This document shows, piece by piece, positions 11,694 to 22,138 of a stretch of 64,000 nt of DNA. This DNA comes from Tilletia caries (Eukaryota > Basidiomycota > Exobasidiomycetes > Tilletiales > Tilletiaceae). The stretch is from contig JALUTQ010000027.1 of assembly GCA_032718865.1 (NCBI GenBank), positions 744,001-808,000 of the forward strand. The letters are read 5' to 3'. Position 1 is the first letter of the stretch. Every line of letters begins with the position of its first letter. The translations under genes and the position numbers were made by a program. The notes under the pieces were generated by a model. The model was not told where the DNA came from and ran no database searches. It saw nothing but the letters and a program-made list of their open reading frames with translations.

Positions 11694-12803
11694 GACACCC
11701 CCAGGAAAAAAAAAATTGGAGAACGCGCAACACAATTTTTTCTGGAAAATACGGCCCATAGGTTCCATATGTATAGAGCGGGCTTCCGGTGAGTTCCAGC
11801 ACATCGAATCATCAATCGACACCACTACCATTTGTACAGCCTCGACCTTCCTCATACTTGAATTGACCCTCTCCGCCTCTCCCCTCTTCCTTCTTATTCA
11901 GATCTGATAGGTAACGTCTCATAGGCAGATCTCCTGGACGTGCGCACTTGTACGCCCGAGTACAGTTCATGCTCCGATGCGCGTTCCTGCTGCTGTTCGT
12001 CGCTCACCTCTCTTGTACTGACCCATGCTTATATCTTCTCTTAGCTGACTCATCCTCTTCCTTAATCTCCATTCTCTGACACATCCCCTGTTCTTTCTGT
12101 GTCTCTTTCCCTGACTACCGCAGTAACCCTTCTTCTGACCAACCAAACGCAGCTGTCGCCTATCTCACCTCTGCCTCGACGTCTCGTCCTCTAGCACGTC
12201 AGGTCCTTCTCCGTTCCGCTCATCCCTCTCCCTCCAAACTCTCGACTCTCTCAGCACCGTCCCCCTGTCACTCTCTCCCCGCCCCTCGACGGTGTCTCTA
12301 TCTATAATCTTTTTTGGCACCCCGTCTTTTTCCCTCTCCCTTCTTCACAGTTTCACACGCCGTTCCGCCCGCTCTCTCTTCTTTCTTGCTTTCCTCTCTT
12401 TGGGTCTGGGAATCAATGTCGGCAGTTATTCCCATACATCATTCCTGTCTCTGAAGATTCGCCGCGCCATAAAGCAGCTCCTGCCTGCTGGCCAGTAAAC
12501 CTTGCTCTTACATAGATCGCAATGAGATCTTTTTTTCCCAAAATTCCTCCACACATTTTTCTCTCCAGCGCTCCCACATTTTAATTTTGGCCGCGTCAAA
12601 ACTTATTGGAGCGACTGTAGAAATTTAGAGCTGTGTTTTTGGAAGGCCGGGGTCTCACGCTTTTGAGACCCCCACTCTCCAACCAAAGCCTGTTGTCGAT
12701 CCGACAGCGACCGCCCTTCCTAAGTCCACCTGTGCCTGTACAAGGCCAACCTTCGCGGACAGCATCCAGCGCCCCCAAGCACAGCTCCGACATCGTCCCA
12801 GAA

Positions 12804-13440
12804 ATGGCATCCACAGCACTAGCAGCACCGCCAGCAGTGCCCGGCGCAAGTGCATCAGCCTCCGCCCTCTCTGCGTCCGCCCACATCCTTCCGCTCGAGC
12901 TCATCGACCGCTGCATTGGGTCCTCCATCTGGGTCATCCTCAAGGGCAATCGCGAGATGGTCGGTATCCTCTCTGGGTTCGATGACTACGTCAGTGAGTA
13001 TTTGCTTCTTGTGTGTTGTGCGCGCGCGCGCGCGTGTGGTGGCTGTTTCGAGGGAGTAAGGAGTTCGCTGATTGCTAGCTTCTGTGTCTTGTTGTTGAAT
13101 TTCAGACATGGTCCTCGAGAACGTAACAGAGTAGTGAGTCCATCCTTCTCCCCAATCTTCTCGCACTTAGACTGATTCCTATTCTTTCTCGCTGCTCTCT
13201 TCGTCCTTGTCTCCTCTTTCCTCAGCGAGACAACATCAGAAGGGACGAAGAAGACCTCGCTCGGTCAGACCTTAATAAATGGCAATAACATCTGCATGGT
13301 AAGCACTATCTCCTTTCTGTCTAGGCACGACCTTTTCTCTGTCTATTGCTGACGCTCACTTTCTCTCTCTCCGCCTCTGTTGATATCGCTCGTTTGCGTT
13401 CCACCAGTTGATTCCAGGCGGTGAAGGACCCGGCGCATAA
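12804..13440 (+). CDS. LSM5: U6 snRNA-associated Sm-like protein LSm5, 107 aa
   Basis: Four exons, 12804-12993, 13106-13133, 13226-13298 and 13408-13440, close as 108 codons. The second exon is only 28 nt. The protein has an Ala/Ser-rich N-terminal tail of about 28 residues, then the Sm fold: [42 protein letters not shown] (Sm1, with the FDDYVNMVL signature of LSm5), then [18 protein letters not shown] (Sm2). LSm5 belongs to the LSm1-7 ring in cytoplasmic mRNA decay and the LSm2-8 ring on U6 snRNA. The N-terminal tail is longer than in most homologues. It faces TOM7 tail to tail across about 400 bp. Confidence 0.95.
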
Positions 13441-13841
13441 TGAATTCCTCAGCTTCCAAACCGCAGCCAACCACTCCTGTACTAGTACCAACGCCAATCC
13501 CCAAAACAACCCATACAAACCCAGAAAACCCGCGACGCACTGTGTCTGATCCAGAGGCGACCTGCGACTATTTGGAACGGGACGACGGAGGCAAGAAGGG
13601 TTTAAGTGAGAGGTGAATGCGTTTTGTGGGACACTTTTTATTTTTGTATGCAAGTGAGTTGAGAACCGGGGGAAGGGGGAAAAGTACAAGTCTGCGAACG
13701 GGACGTTGGGACGGCAGATAAGAAGAGAGGTGTAGCCGGCGAGGCGCATACGAGGGCGGAAATGCTGACTTTCGGCGATGGAGTCTTGCCGTGCCGTGCC
13801 GTGGCGCAAAGCGGTTGAGGTGGCCAGTGCCCGCGGCGGAA

Positions 13842-14275
13842 TCATGCCAGTGGACTGATCAGTCTGTAAATAGCATGGAAAGACGGTCAGCGAGCTCCCC
13901 TTGCGCAAGCGTCAGGATGGGAGGAAGGGTACGAACCTGATCAAGCTCGGTTGCGGGTTTGATCTTGTCCAGCCGACGTAGAGCACAAAGGGTACCCTAG
14001 CAGAGTTGGGCAAAAAAAAAAAAAAAGCAGAGGAGAGGGCGGAAGTTAAAGGTCAGCAGTCCGAGCACAAAACACTTGCGCATTCTCTCTTGGGCCAAGA
14101 GAGGAGGACGAGGAGGCTCACCAGCCGTAGTGGATGACATTCTTGCTGATGTCCAGCAGGCGTCCGATGCGCTCCTGCAAGGAAAACGAGCCGGGAAGTG
14201 AGCAAGCGTTGGGGGAAATTCAAAGCGCAGAGAGGGGACGGAGACGCTCACCTTGGTCTCGTCTGAGAATGCCAT
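13842..14275 (-). CDS. TOM7: mitochondrial import receptor subunit Tom7, 52 aa
   Basis: Four short exons on the minus strand: 14275-14252, 14174-14122, 13996-13937 and 13863-13842, closing as 53 codons. No single exon is long enough to stand out as an open frame. The spliced protein has an amphipathic start (MAFSDETKERIGRLLDIS), one transmembrane segment (HYGWVPFVLYVGWTRS) and the family end PQPSLIRLISPLA, which match Tom7. Tom7 is a small tail-anchored subunit of the TOM complex in the outer mitochondrial membrane that tunes its assembly. The splice model is supported by phase at every junction and by the conserved Gly-Trp/Val-Pro junction. Its start lies 290 bp from the divergent eIF3f start, suggesting a shared promoter region. 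Confidence 0.93.
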
Positions 14276-14565
14276 GATGAATTCCAGATGGGGAGGTGTG
14301 AATGCGAGGTGGCTCGATGTCGTCCATCAGCTCGTCCTCGCCGCCGTCGCCTGCGAAGATCAACCGAACCTGACGAAATTTGAGGATCCGAAAATCGGGC
14401 ATATTTTCCCAAGCAAAAGCTCATTTTGAAGGAAGTTTTTGGGTGGAAGAAAGGGCCGCCTTCCTCATCTTGGACGTCCTCGAGCTCATCGATCCACGTA
14501 GCACTCCCCAGCGCAACACACACACTCACTCAGCAGCAGACACGCACGCACGCACGCACGCAACG

Positions 14566-15771
14566 ATGGCCCTCGCAGCTCCCGCGTCCTCCTCGGCGCT
14601 CCACCTCAACTTCCCACCCTCCACCTCCGCCGGCGGCGTCCTCCACTCCCGCTCCCTCACAGGCGTCGGCGTACACCCCGTCGCCCTCTTCTCCATCCTC
14701 GACCACTACCTCCGTCGCTCCGACGCAGCAGCCGCAGCAGCTGAGGCCTCTACCACCGCTGCTGTCCGAGGAGGAGGAGGTTCCTCTTCGGCGGCGCCAG
14801 CAGCAGCGACTGCAGCTCCATCAACGACCGCGGAGGACGATGCGGAGAGAAGAACGGACCCTTCCACCACTGCCTCCAAGGCCGGCAAGAAGGAGACCGC
14901 GCCCACAGCCGCAACCCCCACCCCCGCGCCCGCGCCCACCCACGTCCGCGTAATCGGCACCCTCCTCGGCATCCGCACCGACTCCGAAATCGAGATCCGA
15001 TCCTCCTTCGCGATCCCGCACAAGGAGACCGAGGAGCAGGTCGAAGTCGATATCGAGTATCACCGCAAGATGGCCGAGCTGCATGCGAAGACGCACCCGG
15101 GGGAGGTCATCGTCGGGTGGTATGCGACGGGCGCGGAGTTGAATACGTATTCGGCGCTCATTCAGGATTTGTTCAGTAAGGAGACGGGACCGCATCAGGC
15201 TGTTCATTTGACGTTTGACACGGATCTCAGCGCGGCTGCGGAGGGAGGGAAGGAGGGGCAGGGGGAGGGGGATGCATTGGGTGTCCGCGCGTACATCTCC
15301 TCGCCTCTCGGTCTCGTTCCCAAGCCGGAGAATGCAGTCTTCCTGCCGTTGCCCGTCACACTCCTCCAAGCACCCGCCGAACGTCCCGCACTGAACCTGC
15401 TCGCCCAAACCGCGTCCGCCGCGGCTCAATCTGGGTCCGCCTCATCAGAACAATCACAAGCACAGCAACAACAATCCACAGGGCCCGTGTCCGACATGCT
15501 GGCCCTCACCCGCGCCCTGTACCAAGTCCAAGAGCAACTCGACCGCGTCCTCCTCTACGTCCGCGACGTACTCGACAACAAGCGTCCCGGATCGGCCGCA
15601 GTGGGGCGGTACCTGCTCGACACGGTTGCGATGGCTCCCGGGGGGATCGCGCCGGAGAAGTTGGAGGGGCTGTTTAATGGGCATTTGCAGGATGTGTTGA
15701 TGATTTCGTATTTGGCGAATGTTGTCAGGGCGCAGGCGGAGGTTTCGACCAGGTTGAACTTGCTCACATGA
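14566..15771 (+). CDS. translation initiation factor eIF3 subunit F, 401 aa
   Basis: A single-exon gene. I place the start at MALAAPASSS (14566); the frame is open further upstream, but that part overlaps the divergent promoter. The MPN domain begins at about residue 28 (VGVHPVALFSILDHYLRR), is split by an Ala/Ser/Glu-rich insertion (about residues 47-120), and resumes with VRVIGTLLGIRTDSEIEI. The segment where an active JAMM protease has HxHP..S reads GWYATGAELNTYS, so metal-binding histidines are missing and the domain is structural, as known for eIF3f. The C-terminal half holds the family helices (VQEQLDRVLLYVRDVL and the NVVRAQAEVSTRLNLL end). eIF3f joins eIF3h in the eIF3 complex on the 40S subunit. 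Confidence 0.93.
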   Translation: MALAAPASSSALHLNFPPSTSAGGVLHSRSLTGVGVHPVALFSILDHYLRRSDAAAAAAEASTTAAVRGGGGSSSAAPAAATAAPSTTAEDDAERRTDPSTTASKAGKKETAPTAATPTPAPAPTHVRVIGTLLGIRTDSEIEIRSSFAIPHKETEEQVEVDIEYHRKMAELHAKTHPGEVIVGWYATGAELNTYSALIQDLFSKETGPHQAVHLTFDTDLSAAAEGGKEGQGEGDALGVRAYISSPLGLVPKPENAVFLPLPVTLLQAPAERPALNLLAQTASAAAQSGSASSEQSQAQQQQSTGPVSDMLALTRALYQVQEQLDRVLLYVRDVLDNKRPGSAAVGRYLLDTVAMAPGGIAPEKLEGLFNGHLQDVLMISYLANVVRAQAEVSTRLNLLT

Positions 15772-16435
15772 GCGGGGTTTCCGATGGACGGACGGGCGCG
15801 GTTTCCGACGAAGGAAGGCTCGATGCCATCCCCTTTTTTCTTTGCCCCATCTCCCTCCCTCCCGCTGCCTCCAAGCCCTTATTCGATCCATCTCTCCCAT
15901 CTCCTTCCCTTCGTTTCTTCCCACTCTTCCTTTCTCATCTTGCACCCCCCCCCCCCCCGCCCTTCACCTTCCCAAAAATTCCAACATGCGCTCCCAGCGC
16001 TTACATCTCCACCATCCTCTGCATCCCTTTCTTCAGGCGCGACAGGTCTTCAACACAGAAAGTGTGCAAGTGGGAAGGGGAGACCTTGCCTTGACCCGAA
16101 GGCTCTTGAACCCCGCCGCAAGCAAGGAAGGATAGCAAAGCTACATATAGGAAGGCACACCCACGCAGGGCAAGAGGGGAAGGACGTTAACGGCGTTAAT
16201 AGGGAGAAGGCTGGCGAAATCCGAAAGGTGGGAAAGGCAGAAACACAAACATGCGAAGAACGGCAGGGAGATACAGCGAGCGAGCGATGGACGGAGGAGA
16301 GAACCCAGGAAAAAAGGAACAAGGGGCAAGTGTTGTGGGGCCCGGCCCATACGTCCCATGGGGGTAGACGGGGGTGTGGGGCCCCAGGCAGGAATAAATG
16401 CGAGACCACAACATTGCCTCGCCGATCGCCTTTCT
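15772..16435. other. intergenic between convergent genes; poly-C tract
   Basis: 664 bases between the eIF3f stop and the stop of the minus-strand membrane protein. A run of about 15 C lies near 15945-15959. A frame is open across parts of the plus strand into the next gene, but it is an antisense shadow. No separate gene is supported. Confidence 0.6.
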
Positions 16436-18427
16436 CTACTGATGCCCATACGGTCCCTGACCCTGTCCCTGTTGATGATACCCAGTCAAATAAGCAGGCG
16501 GCCCCCCACCAGCCGACGGCCCCCCACTCGCCCCGCCCGAGCCATCATCATAATACGGCCCAAAGGCAGTCTGCGCGCCCCCGCCCACCGAGGAGTCCGG
16601 ATAGGCGCTGCTCATGCGGTCCGCGAGGGACTCCAGGCGGGCTACTGCTTCGAGGTGTGGTTCTGCCTCCTGTTGGTGGTGGGAAGCTGGTTGGGGTTGG
16701 GAGTCTTGGGCGGCGTAGTGCGCTCGCATTTGGTCCTTCTCGCTCGCCTGCGGCTGTGCTTGAGGGACCGGCATGGGCATCTCGGGTAGACCATGAGCAG
16801 CGGGCGGGGGGACGGGCGCTCCTGCGATCTCGTACTCGTTCGGATGATATCCCTGCCCTGCGGCCGCCGAACTCGAACCCGCTTGTTGTTGTTGTGCGGG
16901 GTCATGATAGTTGTGATACGTGTCATACCCACCATAACCCGAAGCAAGCCCGGGTTCCTGATGTTGCTGCTGTGGTTGGTAGTACGGATCTTGGGAGTGC
17001 GTGTGGTCGTATTCCTGGGTATAATTCCCCGCTCCTGCTGCTGCTCCCCTCCCTTGGTCGTAATGGGTCTGACTGGGACCCTGTGCATGTCCACCCCCGA
17101 CTGCATAGCCCGCCGCAGCGCCTGCACCTGCGCCCACTGCCAGTGCTGCCCCTCCATACCCGGCCTCATGATACCCCCCTCCCCCTGCCCCTCCATCTAT
17201 ATAACTCCCCTCGCGAAACGGCTGCGGCCCCTCGCCCGGGGTATAAAACTCCTGCGCGCCATCCCCGTTCCCCCCAGCTCCATACGCCCCATGTCCTCCC
17301 CCCCTCCTCTCCCCATAGCCCTGTCCGACGCCGGGGACGTAGGTGGCCGGATATCCAGCCGTGCTAGATTGCTGTCGATGATGCGGTTGCGGTTGCGCAG
17401 GGGCGTCGTAGTAACCCTGTACCACCGGTGGCCCGCCCGCCGCCGCTGAGTAACCCTGCCCATGTCCATGTCGCCCATCATAATCATTAGTCAAGGGCGC
17501 CACCTCCTCATGCTCCGTGACATACTCCACAAACTGAGGCAAGGCCCCCCCGCCATCCGAGCGACCCCGCTCGTATGCAGCCTGCCGATTCTTGCAATCC
17601 CGCTCGGCGGCGAGGGCGTCCATTCGCATGTGGGACCCGTACCCGTCGTTCGCAGGTTGGGAGGAGGAAGGTGGGGGTGGGCCGGTGTTTCCCCAGGAGT
17701 CGCCTTTTTTGTGGTTGCCGTTGTTGTTGTTGCGACCGCTGCCGCCGCCGCCGCCTCCGCAGCAGGCGCCGCAGCAGACGAGGATGGCGCCGATGACGAG
17801 ACAGCCCCATGCGGCTGCTACGAGCCATACTGTAGAGAGTAGAGACGAAGGGTGAGTGCCCACGTGCGCAGGTTTCGAGAGAGTGGAGAAGAGATACTCA
17901 CGTCCATTGCCCAAGGTCGCACTGGCTCCACTAATGGCATCGATCCGTTTCTTAGCAATGACGAAGAGAGCCAAGTCGAGCGCAAAGGCAACGAGGGTAA
18001 CGGAAGCCGCCAGCCCAGTGAAGAAGCTCCCGCAGCACGCTCCACATGCGCAACCGGGACAGGCGGAGAGGAGGGCGAAGAGCAGTGCGATGAGGGTGAG
18101 CGCAGCCGCAGCGGGTTGAAGGATCAGGGTATAGGTCAACCCCTTAATAAGCGTACTCGTATACTGCTCCGGGATGATCTCCGTGCCAAACAGCTGATTC
18201 GCGTCGGTAAGTCGATATCCCAACTTAAGGGGCGAACATCGGTTCCCCAAACAGTATCCGAGTGTGCCGAAGGTGATGCGACGACCGGCGTCGGTGCCTG
18301 TTCCACCGATCGTGGCGGAGAGGTAGTAGATTTGTTTTAGGGAGGGGGTGGAGAATGTTACGAGGAGCAGGAGGACGAAGGCGGCGGAGAGGAGGAGGAT
18401 GCCGGGGACGGAGGCACAGCCGGGCAT
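16436..18427 (-). CDS. PalI/Rim9-family four-helix membrane protein, 639 aa after splicing
   Basis: Exons 18427-17902 and 17829-16436 with a 72-nt intron (17830-17901); the intron has no stop and keeps phase, so the unspliced frame is also open (663 aa), but its GTGAGT donor and CTACAG acceptor fit an intron. The N terminus is a signal-anchor helix (ILLLSAAFVLLLLVTF), followed by an extracellular loop with a CxxxxC pair (YCLGNRC), two close helices around residues 90-150, and a fourth helix after the splice site (WLVAAAWGCLVIGAILVCCG). This topology is that of the SUR7/PalI/Rim9 family, which helps sense ambient pH at the plasma membrane in the Rim/Pal pathway. The rest, about 400 residues, is a Gly/Tyr/Gln/Pro-rich cytoplasmic tail of low complexity. 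The family assignment is good; the exact role is inferred. Confidence 0.82.
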   Translation of the reverse strand: MPGCASVPGILLLSAAFVLLLLVTFSTPSLKQIYYLSATIGGTGTDAGRRITFGTLGYCLGNRCSPLKLGYRLTDANQLFGTEIIPEQYTSTLIKGLTYTLILQPAAAALTLIALLFALLSACPGCACGACCGSFFTGLAASVTLVAFALDLALFVIAKKRIDAISGASATLGNGREYLFSTLSKPAHVGTHPSSLLSTVWLVAAAWGCLVIGAILVCCGACCGGGGGGSGRNNNNGNHKKGDSWGNTGPPPPSSSQPANDGYGSHMRMDALAAERDCKNRQAAYERGRSDGGGALPQFVEYVTEHEEVAPLTNDYDGRHGHGQGYSAAAGGPPVVQGYYDAPAQPQPHHRQQSSTAGYPATYVPGVGQGYGERRGGGHGAYGAGGNGDGAQEFYTPGEGPQPFREGSYIDGGAGGGGYHEAGYGGAALAVGAGAGAAAGYAVGGGHAQGPSQTHYDQGRGAAAGAGNYTQEYDHTHSQDPYYQPQQQHQEPGLASGYGGYDTYHNYHDPAQQQQAGSSSAAAGQGYHPNEYEIAGAPVPPPAAHGLPEMPMPVPQAQPQASEKDQMRAHYAAQDSQPQPASHHQQEAEPHLEAVARLESLADRMSSAYPDSSVGGGAQTAFGPYYDDGSGGASGGPSAGGGPPAYLTGYHQQGQGQGPYGHQ

Positions 18428-19266
18428 GGTTTTCGACGGAACGTGGGCAGCACCCGGGTTGTTCGTACCTGTTTAAAGGAGTGAGGGGGAGGTTGTTTGT
18501 GAGTGGGAGTGGGAGTGGGAGTGGGAGTGGGAGTGGGAGTGGGGAGGGAGAGAGAGAGCGAGGAGGAGAGCAACAGCAGGACGATGAGATGAGAGGGGCC
18601 AAGAATGCCTTGCCTTTGCCTTGCCCTGAGCAACATGAGTTGAGACTCATGACGTCGATCACAACCCGCACAGAAATCAATCTCATTTTCATCTCGCTCA
18701 ACCACCTTCCCCTTCTGGCCTGTGGCCGCCTGGGGGTGCTCGATGATGTTGAGCATCCTTCTACTCTCCAATCCCCCCGCGCTTCTGTCAGTGGTGCGAC
18801 CGTTGGATCTTGACTGAACATCGCTCTGAGACGCGTCTCTTGCAGATCATCGGTCCTTGTTTAGCGTGACGGTAAAGCTCACGACCCCCCCACTCACCCT
18901 GCACGCACGCCCCCACAACTCAGGACCCAGTACGGGAGGTACTCAGGGCGTCGATTTGAGGCAGCTCACCCATTCACACTCTCTTTCTGACACCCATCCC
19001 ACCGCCCTCCCAGTCCAGCGACCACAAGCCTCACCGCTTCACCCATAATGCCAAATGTGGACGAGCGTGATATGTATGTACCGACTCAGATTTCTTCGTG
19101 AGCGGGAATATTGATTTTTTCTTATACTGTCGAGCGTCGATGAGACCTATGTATTCACAAGATTGGAGGGGGAGCACGCGTCTGCCCGTCGATTCGTTTG
19201 TTCGTTTGGATTTTGACTTCGGGCAGTGCAGCAGGCACACGCGTCGAGTTGGATTGTGATTCGGAC
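18428..19266. other. intergenic with a GTGGGA hexamer microsatellite
   Basis: 839 bases between two minus-strand genes. About seven GTGGGA units lie at 18500-18545, close upstream of the PalI-type gene. No coding frame is convincing on either strand. Confidence 0.6.
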
Positions 19267-20161
19267 TCAGTCGGCACGCTTGCTGCTCGTCTGGCCCTTG
19301 GCCGCATTGAGCTCGTCCGACAGGCGCAGGTACTCGTCGTGCTGGCTCTTCGCTTGCTTCTTCAGCGTCTCTGCAGGGATACATGGATGATTCCTTCAGC
19401 ACTCTCCCATCATCATGTTCAAATCAGATGGAGGTAAGGATAAACTCACCGATCTGCTGCTCATATTGCACCTTCTCACTCTGCGTGGCTCCCTTCCCAG
19501 CCACACCGGCCGCCTTCTTCATCTGCACGTTCTCCTCCTGCGTCTTGATCAGGTCGACCACGAGGGAGTGTGTGCGGGAGAGGATCAGGGAGAGGAAGAG
19601 GGTGAAGCCGGTGAGGTACATGTTGCGTTGGGTGTAGAACCGCTTGGCGGCCAGGTTGGTCTCGGTCCGGACGTCGGCGGCGCCCTTGTTCTGTTTGGCC
19701 ATTTGGGCTTCGTTCATCACCTTGATCATGCGCTGGACGGCGTCGACGAACAGGACCGCGACGAATCTGTGACGCACGATAAGAGGATCAGTGTGGGCGA
19801 GTAGGAGAGAGCAAGGGAGGTGGGATGATTTGATTATTGCTCACATGAAGGTGATTTTGATGCCGTACTGGATCTGGCCGATGAAGGAGTTGGTCGCAAG
19901 GAAATGGAAGAGCTTGCGCCGGGCCGTGAAGGGCAGCGGGAGCTGGATGACAGAAGAGAGAGGGTCAGCGGTGGTAACGAATATGAGAGAAAGAGAGATG
20001 GATGAAGACTGACGATGAGGACGAGGAACATGGCCATCTCGAGAACGAGAAGCATGAACACGACTGTTTGGGGAGAGACAAGACAGGGTCAGGGTCAGTG
20101 AGCGGTGGCGCATGCACGGTGGATGGGAGGCTGTCTACGCACTGGAGTAGTAGAGCGTCAT
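19267..20161 (-). CDS. BAP31/BAP29-family ER membrane protein, 195 aa
   Basis: Five exons on the minus strand: 20161-20143 (19 nt), 20063-20014, 19942-19845, 19766-19450 and 19370-19267; all phases close and give 196 codons. The spliced N terminus MTLYYSSIVFMLLVLEM starts the first of three transmembrane helices; the others are around IKITFIFVAVLFVDAVQRM and YLTGFTLFLSLILSRTHSL. A cytosolic coiled-coil follows (VDLIKTQEENVQMKK and ETLKKQAKSQHDEYLRLSDEL). This is the standard layout of BAP31-type ER proteins (yeast Yet family), which escort or retain membrane cargo. There is no clear KKxx end (the tail is SSKRAD). The gene is divergent from the next one with about 310 bp between starts. Confidence 0.88.
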
Positions 20162-20470
20162 CTTGGGATGTCCTTCCGAGCGACGCGACAAGTTGTTGAG
20201 AGAGAGATGGATGTGAACTTGGAACTTGGACGTCGTGCACCAGATCCAATCGGTCGGTACCTTGCCCTTGTTGAATGGCTGTGCGCGCCTCGCTCTGCCG
20301 TGGAAGGTGGAAAGCCTTGACCCCCAACCCGATCGCAGGATGACGTACTCGTACAGCACACTTCTTGTCTCTCGGCCGAGAGATCACCTCCAACACTTTC
20401 AGAAGAACTTGGCCGACCTTCGCCGCGCTCGCCAGACGGAGGCAGGTACACAGCGAGCTCGACAGCAAGG
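20162..20470. promoter_or_regulatory. divergent promoter interval
   Basis: 309 bases separate the BAP31-family start (minus) from the two-TM protein start (plus). It must hold both 5' flanks. I see no clear TATA box or repeated operator in it. Confidence 0.4.
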
Positions 20471-22017
20471 ATGAGCACGACAGCATCAGATCCAGCCAGC
20501 AGCAGCAGCAGCAGCAGCAGAAGCGCCGATAATAACAAACCCCCAATCCCCGCGCTCTCCTTCCCCACCATCTCAGCAACAGCCTTCCTCCTCGGCGCAT
20601 CAACAGCATGCATCATCTCTCTACGACGCGGACGACGAGCAGCGGCAATACGCGCCCAGTCCCAGTCCCAGTCCCAGTCCCACTCCCAGTCTCAACCACA
20701 GCACAAGCGCAAACGCATCACCCCTAATGCCGATGTCGATCCAGGAGGATCAGCGAGCGCAATCGAAGTCGCACGACGAGGCCCACTCGCCCTCTTCTCC
20801 GAACTGAACGCAGCTGCCTTTAGTAGGAGCACGTCCAGAGCGGACCCTGTGCCGAAGGCGCAACGGAGGGAAGGTGTGCTCTCCGCCAACGCGCGCGTTA
20901 AACAGCCCGCCCACGCACACGCTCCTGCCCCGGCTGCGCCTAGACCACAGGGCGCGGGGATGGACATGTGGACTGCGTTTGACGCTCCTAGTGGTGCACC
21001 ACCCCCTTCAGTCCTTATGCGTCGTTCGAAACTAGCTCCAGCTCCCGCTCCCACTTCGATTCCAGCTCCGGCACCAGCGCCAGCACCAGCGCGAAGGAAG
21101 GACACGGCACTAGCAGCGGAGGTCAAGCCGGAGGGCGCGGGTATGGATATGTGGACTGCGTTCGATGCGCCGAGCGGTGCACCCCCTCCTTCCGTCCTCA
21201 TGCGTCGGAAGCGGCCATCCCCATCTTCAACTTCTACATCAACATCAAGTTCCCTCCCACCCGCAACCACAGCCACAGCCACAGCCACAGCGTCAGCGTC
21301 AGCCATCGGACTGCCCCAACAACAAGACAGCGCGGACGAAGCGCCCGCCGGCTGGGAGGACGAGGATGATGATGATGATTACGGATACAGGGCCCCGGAG
21401 GGCGAGGCCGAGGAAGGGGACGGAAGCATATGGACCTCACCCGCCGGCCTAGCCGTCGGCGCGTTCACACTCGCAACGGCGCTCGTGGGGTGTACAGCCT
21501 TCGTAGGCGTCCAACTAGCGAAGTCGATCATCGGGTTCGAGACCGTGAGTGTTTTTGTTTTTGCCCCCTAGGTTCACACCATTTGGAAAAAAAAAAGGAG
21601 CTGATACATTAGTTACGATCCCCTGTGAGTGTATTTTAGACGGACGAGTTCGTCCAGCGCATGACGGACCTCGTCCCCTCGCGCTCCTCCACCTCAGACG
21701 CCCTCCAAGTGCCCATCCCTTCCGCGACCCTAGATCCCACACCCACAAACACCACCCGCGAGGAGGACGAGCTCTACGCCGCCTGGTCCGACGAAGACTC
21801 CTCCCCTTCTTCTACTACTACTACTGTCAACCCCATCGCGGCGCAGGGAGAGGGAGAAAGCTCGTCGTCGCTGAATGAGGCCCTCGCCAGGCTTGATACG
21901 GCGCGCTCGCCGGGGGAGTGGTGGGAGATGTTGCGCGATCAGCTCGATGCGGAGCGGGAGGAGGATGTTCGGGCTCGCGCGGAGCGGGTGTCTGCTCGTC
22001 GGATGGCGTCGTCATGA
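20471..22017 (+). CDS. two-transmembrane protein with a duplicated 25-residue module, 483 aa
   Basis: Exons 20471-21544 and 21640-22017 join in phase 0 at GFET/DEFVQRM and give 484 codons. A first hydrophobic segment (FPTISATAFLLGASTACIIS, residues 31-50) is followed by an Arg-rich loop; a second (PAGLAVGAFTLATALVGCTA) lies near residue 325. The two segments loosely recall TMEM242/AIM11-type small mitochondrial proteins, but here they are set about 275 residues apart by Ser/Gln and Pro/Ala low-complexity sequence, so I treat this as unassigned. Two copies of one 25-residue block, with core GAGMDMWTAFDAPSG and end PPPSVLMRR, occupy residues 161-185 and 222-246. The tail has a Trp-containing acidic motif (YAAWSDED) and a coiled-coil-like end. 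The gene stops 121 bp before the convergent PX-SNARE gene. Confidence 0.75.
20951..21208 (+). repeat. duplicated 25-codon module inside the two-TM protein gene
   Basis: Copies at 20951-21025 and 21134-21208 encode the same 25 residues. By eye I count 12 base differences over 75 bases, all at third codon positions and all silent. Confidence 0.9.
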
Positions 22018-22138
22018 ACCTCAGGTGGGGGATAATTGGGGGGGGGGGGGTATATGTCAATCGTTGCATGCAGCTGTGCTACTAGGGACCCATAATACAA
22101 CATTCATTAATCAAAACTTGCATAGAAGGGCAGGGATG

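Larger units (their letters stand above)
9096..12803. other. gene-poor stretch with inverted minisatellite arms
   Basis: About 3.7 kb with no gene I can support. The two inverted TTTTCSC arms at 9641-9754 and 11581-11693 dominate it. Between them are scattered plausible splice signals, and one frame near 10297-10450 reads LDTYYIGGERRITGLG, but it soon stops and I find no family. A short GCGCAGC tandem lies at 11010-11040. From 11900 to 12800 the plus strand is pyrimidine-rich, the leader side of the LSm5 gene. Confidence 0.5.

Noticed and set aside
15784..17367. 527-codon plus-strand frame overlapping the PalI-type gene
   Set aside because: It is Pro/Arg/His/Ser-rich, runs through the 3' flank of eIF3f and antisense through a gene with clear membrane helices; it has no domain.
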